From Anomaloglossus baeobatrachus (lineage: Eukaryota > Chordata > Amphibia > Anura > Aromobatidae), in assembly GCF_048569485.1 (NCBI RefSeq), contig NC_134360.1, forward strand, positions 183,617,296-183,681,295: DNA of 64,000 bases, in the 5' to 3' direction. Below are positions 35,345-47,021 of the stretch, in pieces. The notes under the pieces were generated by a model, which worked only from the letters and a program-made list of their open reading frames with translations, had not been told where the DNA came from and ran no database searches. A program made the position numbers and the translations under genes. Each line of letters starts with the position of its first letter. The stretch's first letter is position 1.

Positions 35345-35720
35345 AACATACACACACGCACGCACATAACAGACACACACACACACACATCAGATCACAC
35401 TCACTCTCACACACACATCACATCCACACACTCACAACATCCTGGGATATCGCTTGCTTCTCGGCGGCGATACTTTGCAGTGAACTTCCAGGACCTGCCG
35501 GAGGATCACATGGCCAGAAGCATGTGGTATCTCCGGATGTTGTGAGTGTGAGCGCGTATGTGCAATATCTTCAATGTGTGTGTGTGTGAGTGTATGCGAT
35601 CGGGTGTGTGTGAGTGTATGCGATCGGGTGTGTGTGTGTGTCTGTGTGTATGCGATCGGATCTGTGTGTGTGGGTTTGTATATGTGTGTGTGGTTGTGTG
35701 TGTGTGTGTCTTCACGTATG
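35345..35720. repeat. CA- and TG-rich simple-sequence tracts
   Basis: A CA-rich tract (35348-35440) and a TG-rich tract (35570-35710) with repeated GTATGCGATCGG units lie at the junction of Helitron A and the left PLE-A terminal repeat, so that border cannot be fixed to the base. Confidence 0.85.
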
Positions 35721-37603
35721 GGTTTTGTTTGTATACGAACTCTCTTTATGTATTGCACTTCACAAGTTTATGAATATAGTATATTAATTTTTCATTTAAG
35801 GAATGTTACAATAGTTCCTCACTATATAGTTTATATAGTTTTCTCATGTCCTATGTGTGTATGTGCGCGTGTGTGTGTGTGTTCAAGCATGTGTCTGTCT
35901 GCATATGTATTTTTTTGTATTGCACAAACACAATATGTGAATACAGTATATGAATATGGTATATGTACCTTATTTATATTGCTTTTTATTTAAGTGATGT
36001 TATAGTAGATTTCTATTACCACCATTTAGTTTAAACAGGATTTTCTATGTTTACACATGTGTATGTTCCTTGTGTGTGTGTGTATGTATGTGTATGTGTG
36101 TGCACGTGCTTGTGTGCATACATGTGTTGGTGCCCTTGTGTGTATGTATGGATAAGAGTATGTGTCTATGCACCCCTTCACTTGTATGTGTGACTGTATA
36201 TTATCACATTATATTATTGTATTGTCTTTTGAATTCCTTTTTTTTATGTGTAAGGAATTCATATGTAGATTTTCTTTGCTCTTTTTTATTATTCACACAT
36301 TCCTCTTTTTACACACTTTTTTCACACTTTTTTTGCTTACACTCTACACAGTCAGTTTTATTACTATCATTATTATATATATGCAGATGCATGTGTATAC
36401 ACATCTTTAATATTTTTGTCTATATTAATTAACACTATCACTATATTTTGATATATTTATTATTACTTGTTTCCTCCTATGTGATCTCTATATTATATGC
36501 GGTCTTCTTTCTATCAGACACTGTGTGGCCTGTTTCCCTGCGTCTCTCCCCTTTGGGAGTGGGGCAGCGACTCATGCTGCACACTGTTGATCCGGCGGTG
36601 TGCGCTCTGCCTCCGGCTCACGTGACCGTTACCATGCCCACGCGTCCTGCACTCGCTTCCCTCCCCTCTGTGTTCAGAGCGGGCGGAAGTGACGTTGGAC
36701 GCCGAAGCATGTGTTTCCGGTGCGGGGTCGGGAGCACGAGCGCCGACGCTACCGCCTAGGTGAGTGATATAAAAATCCCTGTACACACACCCTTCGCTAC
36801 CCTCACGAAGAAGCCCTAGGCGAAACGGCCGTCAGGGTATTTGTCTTTCCATCTGCTCCCACTATGGTATTTGGCAGTCAGGCATTTGTCCTTTTGTGAC
36901 TGCTTGTGTATTCCAATTTTTCCTCCTCACATTTATCTTTAGCTGGCATCTCTCCCATAGATTTTCCAGCCAGTATTTCTCTCTGGACAGAATTAATCCT
37001 TTTTAATGGATTTTGTTGTCACTGCCCTCTTATTTGTACCCCTTTGGGCATTTGTATTTTTTGTTTATATGGGCAAGTGAACTTCAATCTTCCTCTATAA
37101 TATAATCTTCTGTCCAGAAGTAAGCCATTTCTGGCGATAAGGTTTACAATATATACTTGCTTGTGATTTCCTTGTATTTATGGGAGAGTGCAATATCTAT
37201 TTGTCATCTTGAGGTTCTATAAACCACTGATTGTCTCCTTCTCATTGGGGTTGTGCAATAGTTTTCCCTGGGACTGTGCAATATTGCTTAGGAGTTTTTC
37301 TTGCTTTTAGCATATTTATTAGAAAAAAAAGAACCCCCTTTTCTCTGCACCATAATCTGAAGTGAATATCAGTGTTTTTTCTGGATTACACACATGTAAT
37401 GTGAAGCTGTGATTGGAAGGTTGTTTATTGGCAAACATCCCCTTTTTCTAATTTTTCATAAAATGTTGTTCTTATAAAAAATGCTTTTTAATAAGGTCTT
37501 CAATAAAATAATTTTAATTATTGCTATTTACTCTAGTTATTTTGTTGGTATTCTTGGATTCTAGAGTTAGCGTTGTTGTGATTGGGCCATTAATTTGGTT
37601 TTC
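35667..37603 (+). repeat. Left terminal direct repeat of PLE-A
   Basis: Matches 47022-48957 at well over 98% by eye. It carries the hammerhead-like motif (36798-36839) and a GC-rich promoter-like patch (36580-36770). It ends shortly before ORF1. Confidence 0.9.
36798..36839 (+). ncRNA. Hammerhead-ribozyme-like motif, left repeat of PLE-A
   Basis: TACCCT and AGGGTA form a perfect six-base helix I. Between them lie CACGAAGAA (a degenerate form of the CTGATGA core), helix II GCC-CTA-GGC, GAAA, a palindromic ACGGCCGT helix III and GTC, the classical cleavage triplet. Helices and 3' core fit; the 5' core deviates, so activity is doubtful. Confidence 0.6.
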
Positions 37604-37635
37604 TTGTTCTGTATTTTTACAGTATTTAGGCCAAA

Positions 37636-38769
37636 ATGGACATTAAGTCTAGAGAAGAATCTTGGAGATCAAGTATCGACTCCATTTTTAATGGGGATGC
37701 TGCCATAAACATGTTTAGTGGTAATGGACGCATTGCTGGAATTAGGAGTACATATAAGTATCTCCTTAAAAAACGTCTCCGCATTTGGTGGAGTAAAGCT
37801 TTTCTTGAGAATTATTTGGTTAAAAATCTTATCCCTAGAGGCCTACGTGTGAGAATTTTGCCATCCTTCCCTGTTGAGGACTCCACTTTTCGTTCCAAAT
37901 GGGAGGAGGTCTGCAATACTTGTTCTAGATCTTTGATTCAGCTGTTAATAGAAATTAATTCTAAAACAATTGCAGACGTGGAACTGGAAATAGAGGAAAA
38001 TAGAAAACAACTTGCTGAGAGCCTGACTACTACATCTATGGAGGCATTGAAAACTGAGATGGAACAACAATTTATAATATGGGAGAAAGAGATTAAGGAT
38101 CAAAAAACTGGCAAACTTCAGAGAGATATACAGGATTATGAACAGAAACGTGTCTACAAGTGGCACCATCCACGTCAGTCAAATAATCCAGGCAATAATG
38201 TGAAAAATAATACTGCCTCCTCTATTTCATCTATGGAAGAGGATTCTGAATCTTCTGACTATAGACCTAATAACCCTCGAAGACTTGGTAAACGGAAGGC
38301 CAAGAATAACAACTGGTCCTATAAAAAGAAACAGAATCCCTCTACTTCCAATTTACAGGTAGTCAATTTATCGGATATTGAATTAACTCCAGCACAAACT
38401 GAGGTCTTAAGTTTAGGCCTGACCTTTTCACCAACAGCTGGTTTTGATTTTTTCTCCACAGTAAAAGACCTTCATTTATTTGCCCGCAAGGTAGTACTTA
38501 AGAAACTTCATGAGAAATCAGGTGATGAAATATGTTGGAGCACACAAGAAAAAGAAGCTCTAGATATTCTTGAAGAGCTATGTGAGGAATCTGATCCATC
38601 GCCACAACAAGGTAAATTCATCTTCTCTAAAGTCAAAAAATTTCCGCCCCTGAAATTGTTTCCTAACATTGAACTTTTTGTTCAACTTGTTACCAGGGAG
38701 CTGGAACAAATCTCTGCCTCAAGAGTAGGGGATAATCTTTCAATCAGAGACAAGCCCTTAATGAATTGA
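37636..38769 (+). CDS. PLE-A ORF1 protein
   Basis: A 377-residue open frame starting MDIKSREESWRSSIDSIF, lying 33 bases after the left terminal repeat. No domain of known function is recognised. The middle (residues 115-185) is rich in Glu, Lys and Gln and likely helical or coiled; residues 190-240 are basic and low-complexity (NNPRRLGKRKAKNNN), suited to nucleic acid binding. Many PLEs carry an extra N-terminal protein or extension before the RT. The upstream TATTTTTACAG resembles a splice acceptor, so ORF1 might be reached by splicing. RT motifs begin just after its stop codon, so it may once have been one reading frame with the RT. Confidence 0.7.
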   Translation: MDIKSREESWRSSIDSIFNGDAAINMFSGNGRIAGIRSTYKYLLKKRLRIWWSKAFLENYLVKNLIPRGLRVRILPSFPVEDSTFRSKWEEVCNTCSRSLIQLLIEINSKTIADVELEIEENRKQLAESLTTTSMEALKTEMEQQFIIWEKEIKDQKTGKLQRDIQDYEQKRVYKWHHPRQSNNPGNNVKNNTASSISSMEEDSESSDYRPNNPRRLGKRKAKNNNWSYKKKQNPSTSNLQVVNLSDIELTPAQTEVLSLGLTFSPTAGFDFFSTVKDLHLFARKVVLKKLHEKSGDEICWSTQEKEALDILEELCEESDPSPQQGKFIFSKVKKFPPLKLFPNIELFVQLVTRELEQISASRVGDNLSIRDKPLMN

Positions 38770-39169
38770 AACGCCTCAAAAATATTGTTATTAAACCATC
38801 AGATAAAGGTGGGAACATTGTTTTGTGGCCCACTTATTTATATGAGAAGAAGGGAATTTTGTTTACTTACCGTAAATTCCTTTTCTTCTAGCTCCAATTG
38901 GGAGACCCAGACAATTGGGTGTATAGCTACTGCCTCCGGAGGCCACACAAAGTACTACACTTAAAAGTGTAAGGCCCCTCCCCTTCTGGCTATACACCCC
39001 CCCGTGGGATCACGGGCTCCTCAGTTTTAGTGCAAAAGCAAGAAGGAGGAAAGCCAATAACTGTTTTAAATACAAATTCAACCCGAGAAACAACCTCGGA
39101 GAACTGAACTGTTCAACATGAACATGTGCACCCGAAAAAAAACAAACTTCCTAAGAAAAACAGGGCGGG

Positions 39170-39272
39170 TGCTGGGTCTCCCAATTGGAGCTAGAAGAAA
39201 AGGAATTTACGGTAAGTAAACAAAATTCCCTTCTTTGTCGCTCCTAATTGGGAGACCCAGACAATTGGGACG
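39170..39272. repeat. Internal complementary region of DIRS element 3
   Basis: Joins the two outer ends: GAATTTACGGTAAGTAAACA then TTCTTTGTCGCTCCTAATTG. Located between the recombinase and the left terminal repeat. Confidence 0.9.
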
Positions 39273-39336
39273 TCCAAAAGCAGTCCCTGGGTGGGTAAAA
39301 GAATACCTCGTGATAGGGCCGTCAAACAGCCCTTTC

Positions 39337-40385
39337 CTACAGGTGAGCCACCGCCGCCTGAAGGACTTGTCTACCTAGGCCGGCATCCGCCGAAGCGTAG
39401 GTATGCACCTGATAATGCTTGGTAAAAGTGTGCAGACTCGACCAGGTAGCCGCCTGGCACACCTGCTGAGCCGTAGCCTGGTGCCGTAATGCCCAGGACG
39501 CACCCACGGCTCTGGTAGAATGGGCCTTCAGTCCTGATGGAATCGGAAGCCCAGCAGAACGGTAGGTGTGAAGAATTGGTTCCTTGATCCAACGCGCAAG
39601 GGTGGATTTGGAAGCTTGCAACCCTTTACGCTGACCAGCGACAAGGACAAAGAGTGCATCCGAGCGGCGCAGAGGCGCCGTGCGGGAAATGTAGATCCTG
39701 AGTGCTCTCACCAGATCCAATAAATGCAAACCTTTTTCAAATTGGTGAACTGGATGCGGACACAAAGACGGTAAAGTGATATCTTGATTGAGATGAAAGG
39801 AAGATACCACCTTGGGAAGAAATTCAGGAATTGGACGCAGAACTACCTTGTCCTGGTGAAACACCAGGAATGGAGATCTGCATGATAACGCCGCCAGCTC
39901 GGACACTCTCCGAAGAGACGTGACCGCCACTAGAAAGGCCACTTTCTGTGAAAGACGAGAAAGAGAAACCTCCTTCATAGGCTCGAAAGGCGGCTTCTGG
40001 AGAGCAATTAGAACCTTGTTCAGGTCCCAGGGCTCCAACGGCCGCTTGTAAGGGGGGACGATATGACAAACCCCTTGCAGGAACGTGCGTACCTGAGGAA
40101 GTCGCGCCAGGCGTTTCTGAAAAAATACGGATAGCGCGGAGACTTGACCCTTAAGGGAGCCAAGCGACAAACCTTTTTCCAACCCAGACTGCAGGAAGGA
40201 AAGAAAAGTAGGCAATGCAAAAGGCCAGGGAGAAACTCCCTGAGCAGAGCACCAAGATAGGAATATCCTCCACGTCCTGTGGTAGATCTTGGCGGAGGAT
40301 GGCTTCCTAGCCTGTCTCATGGTGGCAACCACTTCATGAGATAAACCTGAGGCCGCTAGGATCCAGGACTCAATGGCCACACAGT
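39337..40385 (-). pseudogene. Tyrosine recombinase of DIRS element 3 (fossil)
   Basis: All hallmark segments are present: YHRTWRIFLSWC (core-binding domain), GQVSALSVFFQKRLA, SLRRVSELAALSC with catalytic Arg, SGLKAHSTRAVGASW with the HxxR pair, and HTFTKHYQVH with the nucleophilic Tyr region. Such enzymes insert the circular element by strand exchange, so no duplication forms. The reading frame upstream is also open far into the RT region. Confidence 0.93.
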
Positions 40386-42320
40386 CAGGTTCAGGGCCGC
40401 AGAATTCAGATGGAAAAACGGCCCTTGAGACAGCAAGTCTGGACGGTCTGGTAGTGCCCACGGATGGCCTACCGTGAGGTGCCACAGATCCGGGTACCAC
40501 GACCTCCTTGGCCAGTCTGGAGCGACGAGAATGGCGCGGCGGCAGTCGGACCTGATTTTGCGGAGCACTCTGGGCAACAATGCCAGAGGTGGGAACACAT
40601 ACGGTAGCCGGAACTGCGACCAATCTTGAACTAAGGCGTCTGCCGCCAGAGCTCGGTGATCGTGAGACCGTGCCATGAAAACCGGGACCTTGTTGTTGTG
40701 CCGTGACGCCATCAGGTCGACGTCCGGCATCCCCCAGCGGCGACAGATCTCCTGAAACACGTCCGGGTGAAGAGACCATTCCCCTGCGTCCATGCCCTGG
40801 CGACTGAGAAAGTCTGCTTCCCAGTTTTCTACGCCTGGGATGTGAACTGCGGATATGGTGGATGCCGTGTCTTCCACCCACGTCAGAATCCGCCGGACTT
40901 CCTGGAAGGCTTGCCGACTGCGTGTTCCCCCTTGGTGGTTGATGTATGCCACCGCTGTGGAGTTGTCCGACTGAATTCGGATCTGCTTGCCTTCCAGCCA
41001 CTGTTGGAAGGCTTGTAGGGCAAGATAGACTGCTCTGATCTCCAGAACATTGATCTGAAGGGTGGACTCTTTCCGAGTCCACGTACCTTGAGCCCTGTGG
41101 TGGAGAAACACTGCTCCCCACCCTGATAGACTCGCATCTGTCGTGACCACCGCCCAGGATGGGGGTAGGAACGACTTTCCTTTTGACAATGAGGTGGGAA
41201 GAAGCCACCACCGGAGAGATTCCTTGGCTGCCTGAGAGAGGGAGACCTCCCTGTCGAGGGACGTCGACTTCCCGTCCCATTGGCGGAGAATGTCCCATTG
41301 TAGTGGACGCAGATGAAACTGCGCAAAAGGAACTGCTTCCATTGCTGCTACCATCTTCCCTAGGAAGTGCATGAGGCGCCTCAAGGGGTGCGACTGGCCC
41401 TGAAGGAGAGATTGCACCCCTATCTGTAGCGAGCACTGTTTGTCCAGTGGAAGTTTCACTATCGCTGAGAGAGTATGAAACTCCATGCCAAGATATGTTA
41501 GTGATTGGGTCGGGGTTAGATTTGACTTTGAAAAGTTGATAATCCACCCGAAACTCTGGAGAGTCTTCAGTGCCACGTTCAGGCTGTGTTGGCATGCCTC
41601 TTGAGAGGGTGCCTTGATAAGTAGATCGTCCAAATACGGGATCACGGAGTGACCTTGCGAGTGCAGGACTGCTACTACTGCTGCCATGACCTTGGTGAAG
41701 ACCCGAGGGGCTGTCGCCAGCCCGAAAGGTAGAGCTACGAACTGCAGGTGTTCGCTTCCTATAACGAAGCGTAGAAAACGCTGATGCTCTGGCGCAATTG
41801 GCACGTGGAGATAAGCATCCTTGATGTCTATTGATGCTAGGAAATCTCCTTGAGACATTGAGGCGATAACGGAGCGGAGAGATTCCATCCGGAACCTCCT
41901 GGTTTTTGCGTGTTTGTTGAGCAGCTTTAGATCCAGGACGGGACGGAACGACCAGTCTTTCTTTGGCACCACAAACAAATTGGAGTAAAAACCGTGACCT
42001 TGTTCCTGAAGAGGAACAGAAGTCACCACTCCTTCCGCCTTTAGAGCGGACACCGCTTGTAGCAGAGCATCGGCTCGGTCGGGCGGTGGAGAAGTTCTGA
42101 AGAAGCGAGTTGGAGGACGAGAGCTGAACTCTATCCTGTACCCGTGAGACAGAATGTCTCTCACCCAACGGTCTTTGACCTGTGACAGCCAAATGTCGCC
42201 AAAGCGGGAGAGCCTGCCACCGACCAAGGATGCGGATAGAGGAGGCTGAGAGTCATGAGGAAGCCGTCTTGGTAACGGTTCTTCCGGCTGGCTTTTTTGG
42301 GCGTGATTGAGTCCGCCAAG
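40356..42320 (-). pseudogene. RT, RNase H and methyltransferase-like region of DIRS element 3 (fossil)
   Basis: RT: FYSNLFVVPKKDWSFRPVLD, SIDIKDAYLHVPIAPEHQRF, LPFGLATAPRVFTKVMAAV and PYLDDLLIKA. RNase H: TTDASLSGWGAVFLHHRAQ, IQSDNSTAVAYINHQGGTRS and HIPGVENWEADFLSRQGMD. Methyltransferase-like end: PDVDLMASRHNNKVPVFMAR and APDWPRRSWYPDLWHL. The frame looks open along these domains and overlaps the Gag end upstream. Confidence 0.95.
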
Positions 42321-42399
42321 AATCTGAGCCCCTCTGATCCTTTTGAGTCCTTTTGGACGAGTAGAATTGGGACCTGCCTGAGCCTCGAAAGGACCGAAA

Positions 42400-43740
42400 C
42401 CAGACTGTCCCCTCCTCTGTTGAGGTTTGTTTTGTCTGGGCTGAGGTAAGGATGAATCCTTACCCTTGGAGTGTTTAATGATTTCATCCAAACGCTCACC
42501 AAACAATCGGTCACGAGAAAAAGGCAAACTGGTTAAGCACTTCTTGGAAGAAGAATCTGCCTTCCATTCTCTCAACCACAGGGCTCTGCGTAAAACCACA
42601 GAGTTGGCTGACGCCACCGCCGTACGGCTCGTAGAGTCTAGGACAGCATTAATCGCGTAAGACGCGAATGCAGACATTTGAGAGGTCAAGGGTGCCACCT
42701 GCGGAGCAGATGTACGTGTGACCGTGTCGACCTGTGTAAGCCCAGCTGAAATAGCTTGGAGTGCCCATACGGCTGCGAATGCTGGCGCCAACGACGCTCC
42801 AATCGCTTAATAGATGGATTTTAACCAGAGCTCCATCTGTCTGTCAGTGGCATCTTTAAGTGCCGCCCCATCTTCCACTGCAACTAGAGATCTGGCTGCA
42901 AGCCTGGAGATTGGAGGGTCCACCTTGGGACACTGTGTCCAGCCCTTGACCACGTCAGGGGGAAAAGGATAGCGTGTATCTTTAAGCCGTTTGGAAAAAC
43001 GCTTATCTGGATAAGCGTGGTGTTTCTGGATTGCATCTCTAAAGTCAGAGTGGTCCAGAAAAGTGCTTAATTTACGCTTGGGATACCTGAAATGGAATTT
43101 CTCCTGCTGTGAAGCTGCCTCCTCCGCAGGAGGAGCTGGTGGAGAAATATCTAACATCTTATTGATGGACGCTATAAGATCATTCACTATGGCGTCACCA
43201 TCCGGGGTATCTAGATTGAGAGCGGCCCCAGCATCAGACTCCTGATCAGTTACATCCGCCTCATCACACAGAGAGTCGTCCCGCTGGGACCCTGACCAGT
43301 GTGATGAAGTTGAGGGTCGCTCATAGCGAGCCCGCTTAGGTTGTCTGGGACTGTCGTCCGAGTCAGAGCCGTCACCCTGGGGTGCATGTGACGCCCCCGG
43401 AGCTAGGAAGTGGTCCAGCTGAGGGGGACAAGGTGGCAATGAATCAACAGTGCCCATGGTCTGAGTTACTGGTCTAGACTGCAATGTTTCAAGAATTTTA
43501 GACAGTCATAGACAATCTGTCAGCAAAAGCTGCAAACTCCGTCCCTGTCACCTGGACAGCATTCACAGGTGGTTCTCCCTGGGTCACCTCTAGCAGCGGC
43601 CCCGGCTGAGCAATTGCCACAGGGGCCGAGCACTGCACACAATGGGGGTCAGTGGAACCTGCCGGTAGAGTAGCCCCACATGCGGTACAAGCAGCATATA
43701 AAGTCCGTGCCTTGGCACTTTTGCTTTTTGCGGACGACAT
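42400..43740 (-). pseudogene. Gag of DIRS element 3 (fossil)
   Basis: Starts MSSAKSKSAKARTLY at 43740. Residues 18-37 form a CX2C-X12-CX2C pattern (CTACGATLPAGSTDPHCVQC), a likely zinc site. An acidic low-complexity stretch follows, then the conserved FLDHSDFRDAIQKHHAYPDK and the C-terminal helical segment with LFGERLDEIIKHSKGKDSS. A few breaks. Confidence 0.85.
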
Positions 43741-44916
43741 GCTGTTGTCTCCTTGAGAAATCTAAGGAGGGTATATAGCAGAAAATCACCAGCGACTGTA
43801 CAGTGCAAAGTATTGCCAGCACAAATACAAAGTACACTATGGCACAAGTGGGGGAGAGCCCTTGAGGGCTGCTTACCGCCCGCTGAAAGCGGGTGTGAGG
43901 TCGTAGAATCCCTTGTCTGAGTCTCCCCGTCTCCCCTCTGCAGCTCAGCGTGCAGGCAGGAATGGCTGCCGGCGTCCTGTGAAGAGGGGCGGACCGTGGG
44001 CGTCACAAACAAAAGTGCGGGAAACTGCGTCCCACTGTGCCTAGTGTGAGGGCTGGAGTATGTAAAACAGACTCCAGCTCTTAGCGCTGCTGGTCTGTAC
44101 AGCGTCCCGCCCTCCTCCTGACTGGCAGGTCTGGGGGCGGGAACGATACGAACTAGGCCGCAAAAGCCGGGGACTGTAGTAATCTAGCGCGGCCGTCATA
44201 TATGCACGGCCAGCGCGGAAGTCCCCGGCGCACCACAAATCCCAGCCGCGACACAGTAAAAACTGACCCCCGCGGCCGGATCGGCCGATCGTACTAAGTC
44301 ACCTCACTCAGCAGAGCTGTAGTAAGTAACGGCACAAGCGCAGCAGCGCTGTTTACCCCGGCGCACTAACACACCCAGCAATGCTGCAGTGTGCGTGCGA
44401 TAAGCACGGGGACACGGAGTACCTTGATGGAGCAGGGTCCTGTCCCTGAGGAAACTCCGCTCCGTATCCAGCAGATCCTCCAGGGGCTGTGGATGGAGCA
44501 CGGCCTCAGTGCCCGGAGACCGGTAAAGTCCCACTTCACCCAGAGCCCTAATGGGGATGGGGAAGGAATCAGCATGTGGGCTCCAGCCTCCGTACCCGCA
44601 ATGGGTACCTCAACCTTAACAAACACCGCCGACAGAAAGTGGGGTGAGAAGGGAGCATGCTGGGGGCCCTCGTATGGGCCCTCTTTTCTTCCATCCGACA
44701 TAGTCAGCAGCTGCTGCTGACTAAACAGTGGAGCTATGCGTGGATGTCTGGCCTCCTTCGCACAAAGCATAAAACTGAGGAGCCCGTGATCCCACGGGGG
44801 GGTGTATAGCCAGAAGGGGAGGGGCCTTACACTTTTAAGTGTAGTACTTTGTGTGGCCTCCGGAGGCAGTAGCTATACACCCAATTGTCTGGGTCTCCCA
44901 ATTAGGAGCGACAAAG
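43741..44916 (-). other. 5' leader and terminal repeat of DIRS element 3
   Basis: GC-rich leader of about 1.1 kb from the outer end to the Gag start, without a gene; the terminal repeat covers about 44762-44906. Confidence 0.75.
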
Positions 44917-45851
44917 AAAGAGGCGTTTATACAACTAAGGGATAGCAAATGCTATCGGAGACTAACATTTAATCCAACTTCTTCCTTTCAGATGGAGTTG
45001 TATGGAATTCTGGATACTGCTTTCCAAAATGGTGTGATTGATAAAGAAACCAAAGAAGGACTTTTTTGAACTCTCCACGTACTGCATGTTTGTATTTACT
45101 ACCAAAAACTCATAAGAACTTACATACGCCACCCGGTCGGCCCATTGTCTCGGGAAATGGTAGCATGTGTGAAACCGTGGGTAAGTTTCTTGATTTTCAC
45201 TTGAAACCATTGGTAGAGTCATTACCTTCATATTTGAAGGATACTAATGAATTCTTAAATAAAGTATCTAACATTCATTTGGAGGATGATATGTGGCTGG
45301 TTGTACTCGATGTAGAGTCACTATATACATCGATCCGCCACGAGGATGGCATTGGAGCTGTTCAGTTTTTCCTAAATACTACGAATTTTGAACCATCTTT
45401 CAGAGCTTTTTTGATCTCCCTACTTGATTTCTCTCTGAAGCATAATTTTTTTCTGTTCAAGGATGTTCCCTACCTGCAGCTCCAGGGCACAGCTATGGGG
45501 GCGTCTTTTGCGCCCTCATATGCTAATTTGTTCCTGGGGCTGTGGGAAAGGGAGATTTTTCAAACACATCCGCTACCTAGGACAGAATGTGTGTTAATGT
45601 GGACAAGATACATCGACGATGTATTTATGATTTGGCAAGGTAGTGAAGTAGATCTATTGATGTTCACAGGGCAACTGAATGATAACCAAATTAATGTGAA
45701 ATTGACTACCCATCATGACCAATCCACCATCGAATTCTTGGACGTTCGCCTGAAGAAGGATAACGAGGGCATGCTCCAGACAGAGGTATTTAGGAAAATT
45801 ACAGCAGTAAATTCTCTTTTACATGCAACCTCATCCCACCACAGGCTTTAA

Positions 45852-46099
45852 TACAAAGTATTCCGATAGGCCAATTTCTTAGAACACGTCGGATATGTTC
45901 ATCAAAGACTACATTCTTTAAACAGGCTGAAGACTTGGCCTCCAGATTTCATGATAGAGGATACTCCAGAAGATCTATTAAGAAGGGATATCAGCGTGCA
46001 TTAAAGAGCAACAGAGATGAACTGCTTTGCCCCAGACGACGAGAGGAGTCTACATAGCAGGTAAGGTTTATTTCCACCTACAGTTGTAGATGGAAGGAG
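45852..46099 (+). other. PLE-A linker between RT and endonuclease
   Basis: Continues the PLE coding region, with recognisable segments such as RGYSRRSIKKGYQRAL in another frame. In Penelope proteins this linker joins RT and nuclease. Confidence 0.7.
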
Positions 46100-46744
46100 G
46101 TGGCAGAAGCTCTTAAAACATTTTGGCCTATTATTCGGGCAGATAATACCTTGAACAAATGTACCACGAGTAGACCGAATATAACCTACAGGAGGTCTAA
46201 CAACTTAAAGGATTTGCTGACACATAGTAATTATGAGGGACCAAAATCGTCAGTGACCTTTGGATCCAAGGGACCTAAATGGGGTTTCTATCCTTGCGGT
46301 ACTTGTATCGCATGCCCTAGTATGGTAAGGAACACTCATTTCTTATCTGCGAGTGATTTGCGAGAATTTAGGATTACCAGAAATATCACATGTAATACCA
46401 CACATGTGGTGTACTATGCCTATTGCCCTTGAAAGAAGATATATATAGGATTGACCTCGCGACCTCTTAGAGTACGAATACGGGAACACGTTAGGGACAT
46501 CAATCATGCTATTGATGTGGATGACCCTTCCATCCTGAAACCTCTGGCAAAACATTTCAAATTGGTGCATGCTTGCAATGGCAGCCTTTTGCGAGCCTTT
46601 GGCATTGATTGCATCTCCCAAGACCAACGTGGAGGGGATATGAAGAAAAAGCTTTCACAACTAGAGACAAGGTGGATCATGACTATTGATAGTATCCGAC
46701 CAAAAGGCCTTAATGAAGTACTCAGCTTTGCGTCATTTTTGTAA
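46100..46744 (+). pseudogene. PLE-A GIY-YIG endonuclease region
   Basis: A Cys-containing linker (GFYPCGTCIACPSM) precedes the GIY-YIG fold: VVYYAYCP, then KKIYIGLTSRPLRVRIREH with the catalytic Arg, and a C-terminal part ending LNEVLSFASFL. In PLEs this nuclease nicks the target for primed reverse transcription. The region is well preserved but not intact. Confidence 0.9.
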
Positions 46745-47021
46745 ATACCACTTGTTCAACAGGGTGTCGTTTTTTAACTTTTTTTATCCTGTTTTTAATT
46801 AACAAACATTTTTTATTCTCTTATTTTTTGTTTTTAATTCTCACCTTTTCTTCTTTACAGATATTGTCTTGGACGAATAACATCCTCTCATGAAGATTTT
46901 CACATATGGAGGAATTGTATGTATGTGATGGGTTGAGTGGTTGTTTTGTCTGGTTTGTATGTGGGCATGTATGCATGTGTGTACATATGTGCATGCGCAT
47001 GCCTCATGTATGTTCAATTGT
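46745..47021 (+). other. PLE-A 3' untranslated region
   Basis: T-rich stretch, then TG-rich sequence leading into the right terminal repeat. No gene seen. Confidence 0.6.

Larger units (their letters stand above)
38848..44916 (-). mobile_element. DIRS-type retrotransposon 3 (fossil, well preserved)
   Basis: A 6.07 kb minus-strand DIRS element in the PLE-A RT. Inverted terminal repeats lie at about 38891-39045 and 44762-44906, and the internal complementary region at 39170-39272. Gag, RT, RNase H, the methyltransferase-like region and the tyrosine recombinase are all present, with only a few breaks, making it the second-best copy here. PLE sequence joins across it without target duplication, as known for DIRS. 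It is younger than PLE-A, Helitron A and PLE-B. Confidence 0.95.
38770..45851 (+). pseudogene. PLE-A reverse transcriptase, split by DIRS element 3
   Basis: The part left of the DIRS insertion holds IVIKPSDKGGNIV, the conserved N-terminal block of Penelope RTs. The part to its right (44917-45851) has LLPKTHK, GRPIVSGNGS, LDVESLYTSI, TAMGASFAPSYANLFLG and the catalytic RYIDDVFMIW box. These motifs are diagnostic of Penelope RTs, which are closest to telomerase RT. The copy is inactive because of the 6 kb insertion and has few other breaks. Confidence 0.92.

Noticed and set aside
35320-36432. Cys-Val-rich secreted-like peptides
   Set aside because: Translations of TG-rich simple sequence and of the PLE terminal repeat; the same frames recur in the second repeat copy as expected for non-coding DNA.
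38848-44916. Host gene reading through the PLE-DIRS region
   Set aside because: All substantial frames match DIRS or Penelope motifs; no host exon structure is visible.
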